Shown piece by piece: positions 53,013 to 63,792 of a DNA stretch of 64,000 nucleotides. The DNA lies in contig CAWHXF010000027.1 of the NCBI GenBank assembly GCA_963833195.1, forward strand, positions 4,216,001 through 4,280,000, in the 5' to 3' direction. This stretch comes from Granulosicoccus sp963833195 (GTDB lineage: Bacteria > Pseudomonadota > Gammaproteobacteria > Granulosicoccales > Granulosicoccaceae). How positions within the stretch are numbered: position 1 is the first letter of the stretch; each line of letters starts with the position of its first letter. A model generated the notes under the pieces. The model saw only the letters and a list, made by a program, of their open reading frames with translations, was not told where the DNA came from and did not search any database. A program made the translations under genes and the position numbers.

Positions 53013-53093
53013 GGGTCCCGTCGTGGCCTTCTCGGGTGTCGGATGGACCCGAGTATGCCGGGCGGCGGCCTCCCTGCCGCCGGGACGAACGTG

Positions 53094-55820
53094 TCAGTGC
53101 CGAATGAGAATCGTCGCCAGCTCGCGCACGTCCCGCCGGTTCACCCGATCGTCGGCGTTCAGGTCCGCCTCCGGGCGATACGCGCGCTGGCCCGCCCGCG
53201 AGTTGCCGAAGCGGTGCAGCGCGCGCAGGTCCCGGAAGTCGACGGCGCCGTCGAGGTTCACGTCGCCGCGCGGCACGTCGACGAGGGTCTCGCGGTACAG
53301 GGCGAGAAAGCGCTCCAGGTCGTCGCGACGCACGCGGCCGTCGGCATCGAAGTCGGCCTTCGGATCGTAGCGTCGGTCCCCGACGCGCGTGCGGAAGGCG
53401 CGCACGAAGCCGAGGTAGTCGCCGCGGTCCACGACGCCGTCGCCGTTCAGGTCCGCACCGGACGCGGGGGCGGCCGCATCGACGTCGAACGTCACGAGCA
53501 CCGGGTCGTGGTCGCTGGCACGGGCGGGCGTTTCCGCGAGGTCGCTGTTGACGTGCACGACGTCCACCCGGGCGGACTCGGCGAGCGCTTCGCTGACCAG
53601 CACGTGGTCGAGCTGCTGCGAGTTGCCCTGGAACACGAACGAGTAGCGCTCGTCGGGCTCGAGCAGCAGCGTCGTGTTCGCCAGGTTCGTCGAGAGGATC
53701 TCGCCGACCGGGGACACGAACTCGAACTCGTTGAGATCGCCGAGCGCCACCACGTTCGCGTCCGGATCGTCCGCGAGCCTGCCCGCCACGTAGTCGTTCA
53801 CCGCCGCCGCCTGCAACCGTCGCTCGTCCACCGAGCCGTTCACCACGGGATCCTCCTGACGCTCGGTGAAGGGTTGCGCGGTGCCGAAGATCGGCGCGCT
53901 GCCGCCCTTCGACGAGAGGTGGTTGTTCACCACGGTCACGGTGCGGCCGCCGAACGAGAAGTCCGCGGCGAGCGGGATGCGCGTGCCGAAGAACGGGTTC
54001 AGCACGTTCGTCGCCTGATCGACCGGGTCGGTCAGGAGCGTGGCCTCGCCTTCGAGGCTCGTGCGCTCGGGGTCGTACAGGAACGCCACGCGGATGTTGC
54101 CGCCGGGCTGCCCGCCGACCGAGCCGTCGACGAGGCCCTCGCTGTCGACGAAGGCGTACTCCGGTCCGCCGGCCGCGGCGATGGCCTCGACGAGGGCGGA
54201 GAGCGTGAGCGCGGCCGACACGGTGCCGTCGTCCGCCGAGCCCGAGCCGTCCTGGATCTCCTGCAGGGCGACGATGTCGGGTGCGCCGAGGTTCGACACG
54301 ATGTGCCCGGCGATGGCGGCGAAGCGGCCGTCCGCGATGTCGGTGTCGCCGTCCGCGTCGTTGGGGTCGAGGTTCAGCACGTTGTAGGACGCGACGGCGA
54401 GCGTGTCCTCGTCGCCCGCGAGGATGGTCGTCTCGGGCGCGATGCCCGACGGCACGACGCCGAACGGCTGCGTCGGATAGACCTCGAAGTTGCCGAAGCC
54501 GTAGCCGACGACGCCCGTGACGTCGTCGAGCGTCGCGCCTGCGTCCACGAGCGGCAGCTCGAAGCCGGGCAGGATCCCGTCGTTCCCGTCGACCTGCAGC
54601 TTCTCCGGGTTGAAGTCGTCGGGCCCGATGTTCAGCGTGCGGCGCTCGCTCAGGCCCGTGGCCGTGGCCCCGTGATCGCCGACGGTGAAGATCTCGCCGA
54701 AACGGTTCGTCGGCGCGATCGCGAGCGGCGCGGGCACCGTGGCGCGCATGGCCTCCACCGATTCGAGGAAGTCGATGCCGTCGGTGAGCGGGTCGAAGCT
54801 CGCGAACGCGTCGTCGTCGATGGTCTCGGTCGGCGGCACGCGTCCCGCGGCGCCGAGGATCACCGGGGCCGGCAGCTCCGCCGTGCCCGTCACCGTGACC
54901 GTCGGGTCGCCGAGCTGCGTGGTCGACAGGTTCCTCGACGCCTCGCCGCCCGGGAAGAACTCGGCGACGGTGCCCGCGACGCTCGCGCCGTCGCCCACGC
55001 TCACCGTCGGTGCGTCGCGCGTGAAGACGAGGATCGCGTCCGAGGTGGCGACATCGCCGTCTCCCGTCGGGTCCTGCAGGTAGAACGCGTTGTCGTCGAC
55101 CGCCGTGACGACCCCGGATACCTCGACCCGCCGCCCGAGCAAGGGACTCGTGTGACCGGCGCCCTGGACCGCCATGATGGTGGTGGTCTCGATCGTCGGC
55201 GGCTCGGTGGTGCCGCCGCCGCGCGCCGTGGGGGTCTGCGACGCGTCGGGCACGGCGAAGGCCAGCAGCGCGAAGTCGGCCGCGCCGTCGCTCGTGCGCG
55301 TGAAGCCCGCCGGGACGAACGTGCCGTCCGGGCCGAAGCTTTGGTCGGCCGTGATCAGGTCGCCCGCGACGTTGGCCGCATCGGCGCCGCCGCCATCGGT
55401 CACGAAGTAGCTCTCGAGCAGCTCCCCCGCGGCGTCGCGCAGCACCAGCGTGTACGAGCTGTTCTCGATCGCGTTGGCCGGCAGGGCGGCGTCGGCCGTC
55501 ACGCCGAAGGTCGCCTGCGCCGTGTCGTTCGCGAACAGGAAGTGCGCGCCGGCGGACAGCGTGGTGCCGGCCGGCACCGTGTACGGGCTGCCGCCGTCGG
55601 CCGCGCCGAAGCCGTCCCCCGCGTCGCCGTCCCACAGCTCGATCGTCCAGCCCGAGACGTCGGCCGCGGCGTCGCCCGCGTTGTAGAGCTCGATGTACTC
55701 GGCGTCGGCGCCGGCGGTGTTGCCGAGCACCTCGTTGACCACGACGTCGGCGCGGGCGCCGGCGGAGACCGTGGCGGCGGTGGCGAGCGTGGCCAGGAGC
55801 CACCGGGTTCGGTGTGACAT
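53094..55820 (-). CDS. Secreted nuclease-like protein: lamin-tail, OB-type and endonuclease/exonuclease/phosphatase domains with a dockerin-like end
   Basis: The 908-residue exported protein starts with a signal peptide cut near AGARADV. A lamin-tail domain (VVVNEVLGNTAGADAEYIEL, SGWTIELWDG) fills roughly residues 25-150, then an OB-fold-type segment (EVSGVVTAVDDNAFYLQDPT). The EEP domain, about 445-775, includes VASYNVLNL, DIVALQEIQDG, VVNNHLSSKG, VVALGDLNEFEF and ASDHDPVLVTFD, the catalytic residues of ExeM/NucH-like nucleases. The last 130 residues hold four EF-hand-like loops (DLNGDGVVDRGDY, DFDADGRVRRDD, DVNLDGAVDFRD, DLNADDRVNRRD), the dockerin-type calcium motif. It probably degrades extracellular DNA or phosphoesters. 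Confidence 0.9.
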   Translation of the reverse strand: MSHRTRWLLATLATAATVSAGARADVVVNEVLGNTAGADAEYIELYNAGDAAADVSGWTIELWDGDAGDGFGAADGGSPYTVPAGTTLSAGAHFLFANDTAQATFGVTADAALPANAIENSSYTLVLRDAAGELLESYFVTDGGGADAANVAGDLITADQSFGPDGTFVPAGFTRTSDGAADFALLAFAVPDASQTPTARGGGTTEPPTIETTTIMAVQGAGHTSPLLGRRVEVSGVVTAVDDNAFYLQDPTGDGDVATSDAILVFTRDAPTVSVGDGASVAGTVAEFFPGGEASRNLSTTQLGDPTVTVTGTAELPAPVILGAAGRVPPTETIDDDAFASFDPLTDGIDFLESVEAMRATVPAPLAIAPTNRFGEIFTVGDHGATATGLSERRTLNIGPDDFNPEKLQVDGNDGILPGFELPLVDAGATLDDVTGVVGYGFGNFEVYPTQPFGVVPSGIAPETTILAGDEDTLAVASYNVLNLDPNDADGDTDIADGRFAAIAGHIVSNLGAPDIVALQEIQDGSGSADDGTVSAALTLSALVEAIAAAGGPEYAFVDSEGLVDGSVGGQPGGNIRVAFLYDPERTSLEGEATLLTDPVDQATNVLNPFFGTRIPLAADFSFGGRTVTVVNNHLSSKGGSAPIFGTAQPFTERQEDPVVNGSVDERRLQAAAVNDYVAGRLADDPDANVVALGDLNEFEFVSPVGEILSTNLANTTLLLEPDERYSFVFQGNSQQLDHVLVSEALAESARVDVVHVNSDLAETPARASDHDPVLVTFDVDAAAPASGADLNGDGVVDRGDYLGFVRAFRTRVGDRRYDPKADFDADGRVRRDDLERFLALYRETLVDVPRGDVNLDGAVDFRDLRALHRFGNSRAGQRAYRPEADLNADDRVNRRDVRELATILIRH

Positions 55821-55976
55821 CGGTGAAGGCGAGACTTTCGGACAGGGAGCTCAGTGTGCCCGGCATCCATGACGAGAAAGTCTCATGCGGCGCGCGGTCG
55901 ATGCCGGATCGTTGACGGGCGCGGTGCGCGCCGCGACGGATCCGCGCGCTCGCGCACCGCTCCCGCGTGCCGGGCG

Positions 55977-56396
55977 CTACCGCATGTGCTCCCACAGCTC
56001 GCGCTCGTCCTCGAGTCGACGGTTCTCGTCGTCCTTGAAGTCGCCACGGGAAACGACGCCGAGGATCCGCTCGCCGTCGACCACCGGAACGTGACGAAAG
56101 CCGCCGTCCCACATGAGGCGAAGGGCATCCACGGCGCTTTCGTGCGGCGAGAGCGTGACGGGGTCGCGCGTCATGACGTCCTCCAACGGCGTGCTCGCGG
56201 CGTCGCGCGCCTGCGCCAGCATCCGCTGCACCGCGTCGCGGCCGGTGAAGATGCCGACGAGGCGCCCCTCGGCCCCCGTCACGAGCACCGAGCCCACGCG
56301 CCGCTCGCTCATGCGCCGCCCGGCCTCGGCGACCGGCTCGGCCGAGTCGAGCGTGAGCGGCGTCCGGTTCAGCACGATGTCTTCCAGCCGTCTCAT
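55977..56396 (-). CDS. CBS-pair protein
   Basis: The 139-residue cytosolic protein contains two CBS domains. The first runs over EAGRRMSERRVGSVLVTGAE and LVGIFTGRDAVQRML, the second over VMTRDPVTLSPHESAVDALR and HVPVVDGERILGVVSRGDF. CBS pairs bind adenine nucleotides and often signal energy state; standalone ones usually lack a known partner. The start MRRLEDIVLN at 56396 begins the conserved part; an upstream ATG at 56546 would add a basic, unconserved tail. The gene is divergent from mtnK with about 200 bp between them. A role in sensing adenine-nucleotide levels beside methylthioribose salvage is speculative. Confidence 0.88.
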   Translation of the reverse strand: MRRLEDIVLNRTPLTLDSAEPVAEAGRRMSERRVGSVLVTGAEGRLVGIFTGRDAVQRMLAQARDAASTPLEDVMTRDPVTLSPHESAVDALRLMWDGGFRHVPVVDGERILGVVSRGDFKDDENRRLEDERELWEHMR

Positions 56397-56596
56397 CGTC
56401 GTGTGCGTCTCGCGTGGTTGGCTCTCATGCTCGCGCGCGCGGCCAGGAGCGCGTTGATCCCGATCAACCCGCTCGTCCTGCGCCGCCCGGCGGCGATCCA
56501 TGCTCCGGCGCACGTCGATCCGCCACCAATCGATGTCCTCCGGCACTCGTCGAGGGCATCATGGCGCTTCGAACCCGCCCGACCGGAGATCGCGGC

Positions 56597-57886
56597 ATGT
56601 CGGCCCCCACCCTGGAAGCCACCCCGCCCGGCTACGCGCCGCTGACCGTGGAGACGCTGGCCGAGCGTCTCGGCGAGCTGGCGCCGCTCGTGGACCGACT
56701 CGGTCCCGTACGCGCCTGGCGCGCGCGCGAGGTCGGCGACGGCAACCTGAACCTCGTGTTCATCGTGGAGGCGCCCGCGGGCGCCATCGTGGTCAAGCAG
56801 GCGCTGCCGTACGTGCGCCTGGTCGGCGACTCCTGGCCGCTGCCGCTGTCGCGCAGCTACTACGAATACCACGCGCTGGCCCGTCAGGCCGTGCGGGCGC
56901 CGGGCAGCGTGCCCGAGGTGTTCCACTTCGACACCGACCAGGCGCTGATCGTCATGGAGTACCTGTCGCCGCACCGCATCCTGAGGCAGAGCCTGATGGA
57001 CGGCACGCGCCACGACGGGCTCGGGGCGACGCTGGGTCGCTACTGCGCGGACACCCTGTTCCGCGGCTCCGACCTCTCGCTGCCCGCCGCCGAGCGCAAG
57101 GCGGACGTCGCGCTCTTCGCGGGCAACGCGGCGCTGTGCGACATCACGGAGAACCTCGTCTTCGACGAACCGTACTTCGATGCGCCGATGAACGGAGCGA
57201 TTCCCGACGCGCTCGCGCCCACCGTCGCGGCGCTGCGTGCGGACACGGCGCTGAAGATCGAGGTGCAGCACCTGAAGCGGGCGTTCTGCAACCACGCCGA
57301 GACCCTGCTGCACGGTGACCTGCACACGGGCTCGATCATGGTCCACGAAGCGGATGCGCGCGTGATCGATCCGGAGTTCGCGCTCTACGGCCCGATGGGG
57401 CTGGATCTCGGCATGCTGCTCGCGAACTACGCCATGGCGTGGTTCGCACAACCCGGCCACGCCACCGCGGCGGACGATCGTGCCGACTACCGGGACTGGA
57501 TAGTGGCCACCGCGCGCGAGACCTGGAGCGCATTCGAGGCGAGGTTCGCCGAGCTGTGGCACGCCGAACGCACCGGCATCCTGTACCCGTCGCGACTGTT
57601 CGAGGACCTCGGTGAGCGCGATGCGAGCGAACGGGCGCTGCGCGCGCGGGTCGCTGCGGTGTGGGCCGATACGCTCGGCTTCATGGGCGTCGAGATCCAC
57701 CGTCGCACGATCGGGCTGGCGCGCATCGTCGAGTACGAGTCGATCGAGGACGTGACGCTGCGCGCGCGGCTCCAGGGGCAGGGCTTGCGCTTCGGCCGGG
57801 AGCTGGTGCTGCGCCGCCGCGAGCTCGGGACCATGGATGACGTGGTGGCGGCGCTCCATCACCACGGCGCGGGGGAGAGGGCATGA
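56597..57886 (+). CDS. mtnK: S-methyl-5-thioribose kinase
   Basis: The 429-residue kinase phosphorylates methylthioribose, from breakdown of methylthioadenosine, to methylthioribose-1-phosphate. Its body matches MtnK: WRAREVGDGNLNLVFIVEAP at the ATP loop, VVKQALPYVRLVGDSWPLPL, the catalytic loop ETLLHGDLHTGSIMVHEADA, and the metal Asp-Pro-Glu in VIDPEFALYGPMGLDLGM. The start at 56597 gives family-like length; an in-frame ATG at 56561 would add 12 residues. It overlaps mtnA by an ATGA, a common coupled pair. Confidence 0.92.
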   Translation: MSAPTLEATPPGYAPLTVETLAERLGELAPLVDRLGPVRAWRAREVGDGNLNLVFIVEAPAGAIVVKQALPYVRLVGDSWPLPLSRSYYEYHALARQAVRAPGSVPEVFHFDTDQALIVMEYLSPHRILRQSLMDGTRHDGLGATLGRYCADTLFRGSDLSLPAAERKADVALFAGNAALCDITENLVFDEPYFDAPMNGAIPDALAPTVAALRADTALKIEVQHLKRAFCNHAETLLHGDLHTGSIMVHEADARVIDPEFALYGPMGLDLGMLLANYAMAWFAQPGHATAADDRADYRDWIVATARETWSAFEARFAELWHAERTGILYPSRLFEDLGERDASERALRARVAAVWADTLGFMGVEIHRRTIGLARIVEYESIEDVTLRARLQGQGLRFGRELVLRRRELGTMDDVVAALHHHGAGERA

Positions 57887-59037
57887 AGATCGACGGCACG
57901 CACTACCGCTCCATCTGGTTCGACGCACCGGCCGACGAGCTGCGCATCATCGACCAGCGCTGGCTGCCGCACGACTTCCGCATCGCCACGCTGTCCTCGC
58001 GCGAGGCGGTGGCCACCGCCATCCGCGACATGTGGGTGCGCGGCGCTCCGCTCATCGGCGCGACCGCCGCCTGGGGCGTCGCCATCGCCATGCGCGAGGA
58101 TGCCTCCGACAGCTCGCTCGAGCGGACCTGGCAAGCGCTGCACGAGACCCGCCCGACCGCCATCAACCTGCGCTGGGCGCTCGACCGCATGGACCGAGCG
58201 CTGCGACCGCTGCCCGTCGAGGCGCGCGCCCGCGCCGCGTTCGGGCTCGCGACGGACATCGCGGACGAGGACGTCGAGATCAACCGTCGACTCGGCGAGC
58301 ACGGACTCGAGCTGATCCGGCGCATCGCGGCGAACAAGTCGGTCGGCGAACCCGTGAACGTGCTCACGCACTGCAACGCGGGCTGGCTCGCGACCGTCGA
58401 CTGGGGCACGGCCACCTCGCCGATCTACCACGCGCACGATGCCGGGGTGCCCGTGCGCGTGTGGGTGGACGAGACGCGACCCCGGAACCAGGGCGCGCTG
58501 ACCGCGTGGGAGCTCGCGGGCCACGGCGTGGACCACGTCTACGTCGTGGACAACGCGGGCGGTCACCTGATGCAACGCGGCGACGTCGACATCGTGATCA
58601 CGGGCACCGACCGCACCACCGCGAGCGGCGACGTGTGCAACAAGATCGGCACCTACCTGAAGGCGCTGGCCGCGCGCGACAACGGCGTGCCCTTCCACGT
58701 CGCGCTGCCGTCGCCCACCATCGACTGGCGGCTCGACGACGGCCTTGCCGACATTCCCATCGAGGAGCGGCCCGCGCGGGAGATCACGCACCAGTGGGGG
58801 CGCGACGCGGACGGCGCGCTGGTGGAGATCGCCGTGCCGCCGGAGGGCTCGCCGGTCGGCAATCCCGCGTTCGACGTGACGCCCGCCAGGCTGGTCACGG
58901 GCCTCGTCACCGAGCGGGGCGTCTGCGCGGCGAGCGCGGGGGCGCTGGCGGCGTTGTTCCCCGACCTGGCCGCGCGAACCGACCGCCCGCCACCCCGAGC
59001 CGCTTCGGCTCCGCGGGACATCCCGCCGCATTCGTGA
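57883..59037 (+). CDS. mtnA: Methylthioribose-1-phosphate isomerase
   Basis: The 384-residue enzyme turns methylthioribose-1-phosphate into methylthioribulose-1-phosphate. It shows the family start YRSIWFDAPADELRIIDQRW, the phosphate region MWVRGAPLIGATAAWG, the catalytic Cys164 in LTHCNAGWLATVDW and the acid Asp243 in VITGTDRTTASGDVCNKIGT. The C-terminal 20 residues are a Pro/Arg-rich extension. The later salvage genes mtnB, mtnC and mtnD are not in the window, so the product may be used by the class II aldolase at 38.8 kb (DHAP shunt) or by genes elsewhere. Confidence 0.93.
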   Translation: MKIDGTHYRSIWFDAPADELRIIDQRWLPHDFRIATLSSREAVATAIRDMWVRGAPLIGATAAWGVAIAMREDASDSSLERTWQALHETRPTAINLRWALDRMDRALRPLPVEARARAAFGLATDIADEDVEINRRLGEHGLELIRRIAANKSVGEPVNVLTHCNAGWLATVDWGTATSPIYHAHDAGVPVRVWVDETRPRNQGALTAWELAGHGVDHVYVVDNAGGHLMQRGDVDIVITGTDRTTASGDVCNKIGTYLKALAARDNGVPFHVALPSPTIDWRLDDGLADIPIEERPAREITHQWGRDADGALVEIAVPPEGSPVGNPAFDVTPARLVTGLVTERGVCAASAGALAALFPDLAARTDRPPPRAASAPRDIPPHS

Positions 59038-59091
59038 ACTCGGTCACACATCGGCGTATGGTCGGGGGGTCGCCGTTCCGGTAGCCGGGCC

Positions 59092-59757
59092 ATGCCATCC
59101 GCCATGCGCATTCTCGTCGTCGACGACCACCGGCTCTTCACCGCCGGCCTGTGCGCGCTGCTCGATCAGCTCGATCCGCCTGCCGACGTCGAGGAGTGCG
59201 ACAACGGTCACCGCGCGCTCGAGCGGCTGGCGCGGTCGCCACGCATCGATCTGATGCTGCTCGACATGCAGATGCCGTCGCTCGGCGGCGTGGACCTGTT
59301 GCACGCGCTCGGGCACCGGGGCATTCGCGTGCGCACGCTCGTCGTCTCGGCCGAGCGCGACGAGCGCCAGGTGGCGCAGGCGATCGCGGCGGGGGCCGCG
59401 GGCTTCCTGCCGAAGTCCCTCGCGCCCGTGCACATGCTGGACGCCATCGGACGCGTGCTGGCGGGCGGGCGCTACCTGCCCGCGCACCTCGCGCACGCGG
59501 TGCCGCTCGGCGCGCACGCCGCGCGTCGCCAGGAGGCCGCTCCGAGCGCGGACGCACCGCCGGAGCTGTCGGCCCGTCAGCGCGAGATCCTCGAGATGAT
59601 CGAGCGTGGGCTGTCGAACAAGGAGATCGCCAACGTGCTGGATCTGAGCCTGTCGACGGTGAAGTTCCACATCACCGCGCTGTTCCGGACGCTGGGCGTG
59701 CGCACGCGTACCGAGTGCGTGCACGTGGCCCGGGAGCGTCTGAACGCGTTCGGCTGA
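59092..59757 (+). CDS. NarL/FixJ-type response regulator (orphan)
   Basis: The 221-residue protein has a receiver domain (MRILVVDDHRLFTAGLCALL, phosphorylation site Asp58 in LMLLDMQMP, conserved Lys in GFLPKSLAP) and a LuxR-type helix-turn-helix (ELSARQREILEMIERGLSNK, then EIANVLDLSLSTVKFHITAL). It would bind DNA when phosphorylated. No sensor kinase is adjacent: mtnA precedes it by 54 bp and the amylosucrase gene converges 24 bp after it. ATG at 59092 is used; MRILVV at 59104 is an equally good start. Confidence 0.92.
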   Translation: MPSAMRILVVDDHRLFTAGLCALLDQLDPPADVEECDNGHRALERLARSPRIDLMLLDMQMPSLGGVDLLHALGHRGIRVRTLVVSAERDERQVAQAIAAGAAGFLPKSLAPVHMLDAIGRVLAGGRYLPAHLAHAVPLGAHAARRQEAAPSADAPPELSARQREILEMIERGLSNKEIANVLDLSLSTVKFHITALFRTLGVRTRTECVHVARERLNAFG

Positions 59758-59781
59758 GCGCCACGCCATCGGCGCGTAGCG

Positions 59782-61740
<1,959 letters not shown>

Positions 61741-61817
61741 GGCTGGCGGGCGCTCCTGCGGCGAGGGGACGGGCCGACCATTATCGTGCCCCGCTCGGTC
61801 GCGTGCCGTCGTGCGGC

Positions 61818-61823
61818 TACAAT
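61818..61823 (+). promoter_or_regulatory. Candidate -10 element for the NTF2-like/GNAT operon
   Basis: TACAAT, five of six matches to the consensus, lies 30 bp before the start of the NTF2-like gene in a GGCTACAATCGCGG context. No good -35 is visible at the expected spacing, so the support is modest. Confidence 0.4.
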
Positions 61824-61852
61824 CGCGGCGCGCACACCTTCACGATCCGCGA

Positions 61853-62260
61853 ATGAACCCCCACGAGTTGCTCGGCGCCTACTACGACGCGTTCAACCGA
61901 CAGGACATGGGCGCCTTTCTCGCGCTGCTGAGCGACGACGTGCTGCACCGGATCAACCAGGGCGGCCACGAGACGGGAAAGCCCGCGTTCGCGCGGTTCA
62001 TGGAGCGCATGAACGCGCACTACCGCGAGCGCATCTCGGACCTGTGCATCATGGCGAACGCGGACGGCACGCGCGCCGCGGCCGAGTTCACGGTCAACGG
62101 CGAGTACCTGGCCACCGATGCGGGGCTGCCCGAGGCGCACGGCCAGCGCTACGAGATTCCCGCCGGCGCGTTCTTCGAGCTGCGGGACGACAAGGTCGCG
62201 CGCGTCACGAACTACTACGACCTCCAGGAGTGGATCCGGCAGGTCTCCGCCCGAGGGTGA
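61853..62260 (+). CDS. NTF2-like (SnoaL-type) small protein
   Basis: The 135-residue cone-shaped NTF2-fold protein starts MNPHELLGAYYDAFNRQDMG, the usual SnoaL-like helix, continues with SDDVLHRINQGGHETGKPAF and ends with FFELRDDKVARVTNYYDLQE. Such folds bind small hydrophobic molecules or act as isomerases and cyclases; no catalytic residues can be named here. It starts with ATG at 61853, heads a short operon with a GNAT enzyme and a coiled-coil protein, and is divergent from the amylosucrase gene. Confidence 0.88.
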   Translation: MNPHELLGAYYDAFNRQDMGAFLALLSDDVLHRINQGGHETGKPAFARFMERMNAHYRERISDLCIMANADGTRAAAEFTVNGEYLATDAGLPEAHGQRYEIPAGAFFELRDDKVARVTNYYDLQEWIRQVSARG

Positions 62261-62289
62261 GTGCAGGACCGAGCGCGGGAGGGGCGGGG

Positions 62290-62898
62290 GTGGGCACGGT
62301 GGAGCTCGTGCGGCGCACCGGTGCGGCGCTCGACGAGCACCTCGACGCGCTCGCGCGGCTGCGCATACGCGTGTTCCGCGACTACCCGTACCTGTACGAC
62401 GGGGACGAGGAGTACGAACGCCGCTACCTCGACACCTACCGCCGCGCGCCCGGCGCCCTGGTCGTGCTCGCGATGGACGGTGCGGACGTGGTGGGCGCAT
62501 CCACGGCCATCCCGCTCGCGCACGAGACGGACGAGGTGCGCGCGCCGTTCGAGGCCGCGGACATCGACCCGGCGACGGTGTTCTACCTCGGCGAGTCGGT
62601 GCTGCTGCCCGCTTACCGCGGCCGCGGCATCGGCGTGCGGTTCTTCGAGCACCGCGAGGCGCACGCGATGGAGCTCGGCGGCTTCGAGCTCGCGTGCTTC
62701 TGCGCCGTGCAGCGGCCCGAGGATCACCCGGCGCGCCCCGCCGGGCACCTGCCGCTCGACGGGTTCTGGCGCAGGCGCGGGTATCGCCGACGTGCGGAGC
62801 TCGAGACGAGCTTCGGCTGGAAGGACGTCGGCGAGGATGCGGAGTCGGCCAAGCCGATGGTGTTCTGGTCGAAGCCGCTCGGGTCCGACCCCGCATGA
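62290..62898 (+). CDS. GNAT-family N-acetyltransferase
   Basis: The 202-residue protein has a GNAT fold. The conserved core ESVLLPAYRGRGIGVRFFEH holds the acetyl-CoA loop (RGRGIG), after ALVVLAMDGADVVGASTAIP, and the end DGFWRRRGYRRRAELETSFG is typical of uncharacterised bacterial members. The GTG start at 62290 has a clear GGAGG Shine-Dalgarno 7 nt ahead; the GTG at 62257 overlapping the previous stop is an alternative. The acetylated substrate is unknown. Confidence 0.88.
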   Translation: MGTVELVRRTGAALDEHLDALARLRIRVFRDYPYLYDGDEEYERRYLDTYRRAPGALVVLAMDGADVVGASTAIPLAHETDEVRAPFEAADIDPATVFYLGESVLLPAYRGRGIGVRFFEHREAHAMELGGFELACFCAVQRPEDHPARPAGHLPLDGFWRRRGYRRRAELETSFGWKDVGEDAESAKPMVFWSKPLGSDPA

Positions 62899-63743
62899 CC
62901 GACCTGACGATCACCCTCACGGGGGAGGTGCGGGAATCGAACTTCGACGAATGGAAGGACGGGCTGGTCGAGCGCATCCGCGCGGTCGACGTCGAGTTGT
63001 CGGCGGACGACGATTTCCGCTCGGCGAACGATTCGGTGCGCCAGTTCCGCGAGGCCGAGCAGACGCTGAAGGCCGCCAAGCAGGCCGCGCTCGAGCAGGC
63101 CGCCGACATCAACCGGCTGTTCGACGCGGTGGACGCGGTGACCGAGGAGACGCGCCAGGCGCGCCTGGCGCTCGAGCGCAGGATCCGCCTGCGCCGGCAC
63201 GAGCTCAAGCGGCAGTCGCTGCAGGCGCACATGGACAACAACGCGGCCACGCTGGACGCGCTGCCCGTGGCGCAGCGCGCGCTCTTCCAGGACCGGGCCA
63301 CCTTGCTCGGCCTGTCCGCCGAGGAGCTCGATGCCACGATCGAGGAACGCTTGGCGGTGTGGCGCGCGCTGGAGCGCGGTGTCGATCCGGCTGACGCCGC
63401 GGCGCGCGCCGACGGCCCGGCGACCTCACCGGACGCCGGCTCCGAAGTCGCATCGGACATCGCATCGGACGTCGGCGGGGCGGCCGGCGGATCCGTGCAC
63501 GGGGCCGGCGAAGGCGTCGCGCGCGTCGCGGGTGTGGACGGCGGCGAAGCGCCCGCGTCGGTCGATGCCTCCACCGATGCGGGCAACGGTGCGGGTGCGG
63601 ACCCGGACGCCCCACGCGCGTGGCGCGTCACGATCGATCTGTCCGCGCCGAAGGCGAAGGCGGATCAGCTCTACACCCGGGTGCGCGACCGCTGGAAGGC
63701 CGACAAGGCGGTCAAGGGCATCGAGCTGTCGGGCGGAGACTGA
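62895..63743 (+). CDS. Coiled-coil protein resembling phage DUF1351-type proteins
   Basis: The 282-residue protein starts LTITLTGEVRESNFDEWKDG, which resembles phage-associated DUF1351 proteins, and has a long coiled coil at about residues 45-110 (EAEQTLKAAKQAALEQAADI, RQARLALERRIRLRRHELKR). A low-complexity Ala/Gly/Asp linker fills about 160-235, before a short conserved C-terminal domain, RAWRVTIDLSAPKAKADQLY. I recognise no enzyme. The 4-nt overlap with the GNAT gene suggests joint expression. The family assignment is from memory of pattern only. Confidence 0.55.
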   Translation: MTDLTITLTGEVRESNFDEWKDGLVERIRAVDVELSADDDFRSANDSVRQFREAEQTLKAAKQAALEQAADINRLFDAVDAVTEETRQARLALERRIRLRRHELKRQSLQAHMDNNAATLDALPVAQRALFQDRATLLGLSAEELDATIEERLAVWRALERGVDPADAAARADGPATSPDAGSEVASDIASDVGGAAGGSVHGAGEGVARVAGVDGGEAPASVDASTDAGNGAGADPDAPRAWRVTIDLSAPKAKADQLYTRVRDRWKADKAVKGIELSGGD

Positions 63744-63792
63744 TCGCACCGGGGCCCGGCCGCGTGCCGGCGTCACGACCCCCTGAAGCCGC

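Noticed and set aside
53013..53093. Terminator hairpin between the nuclease-like gene and the kinase
   Set aside because: Only a 6-bp GGCGGC/GCCGCC stem with a mismatch outside it and no T-run; too weak in a sequence this GC-rich.
50392..56112. A very long open frame of about 1,900 codons on the minus strand
   Set aside because: It is a GC shadow out of frame with the kinase and nuclease-like genes; only the last 290 codons, which encode ParA, have recognisable motifs.
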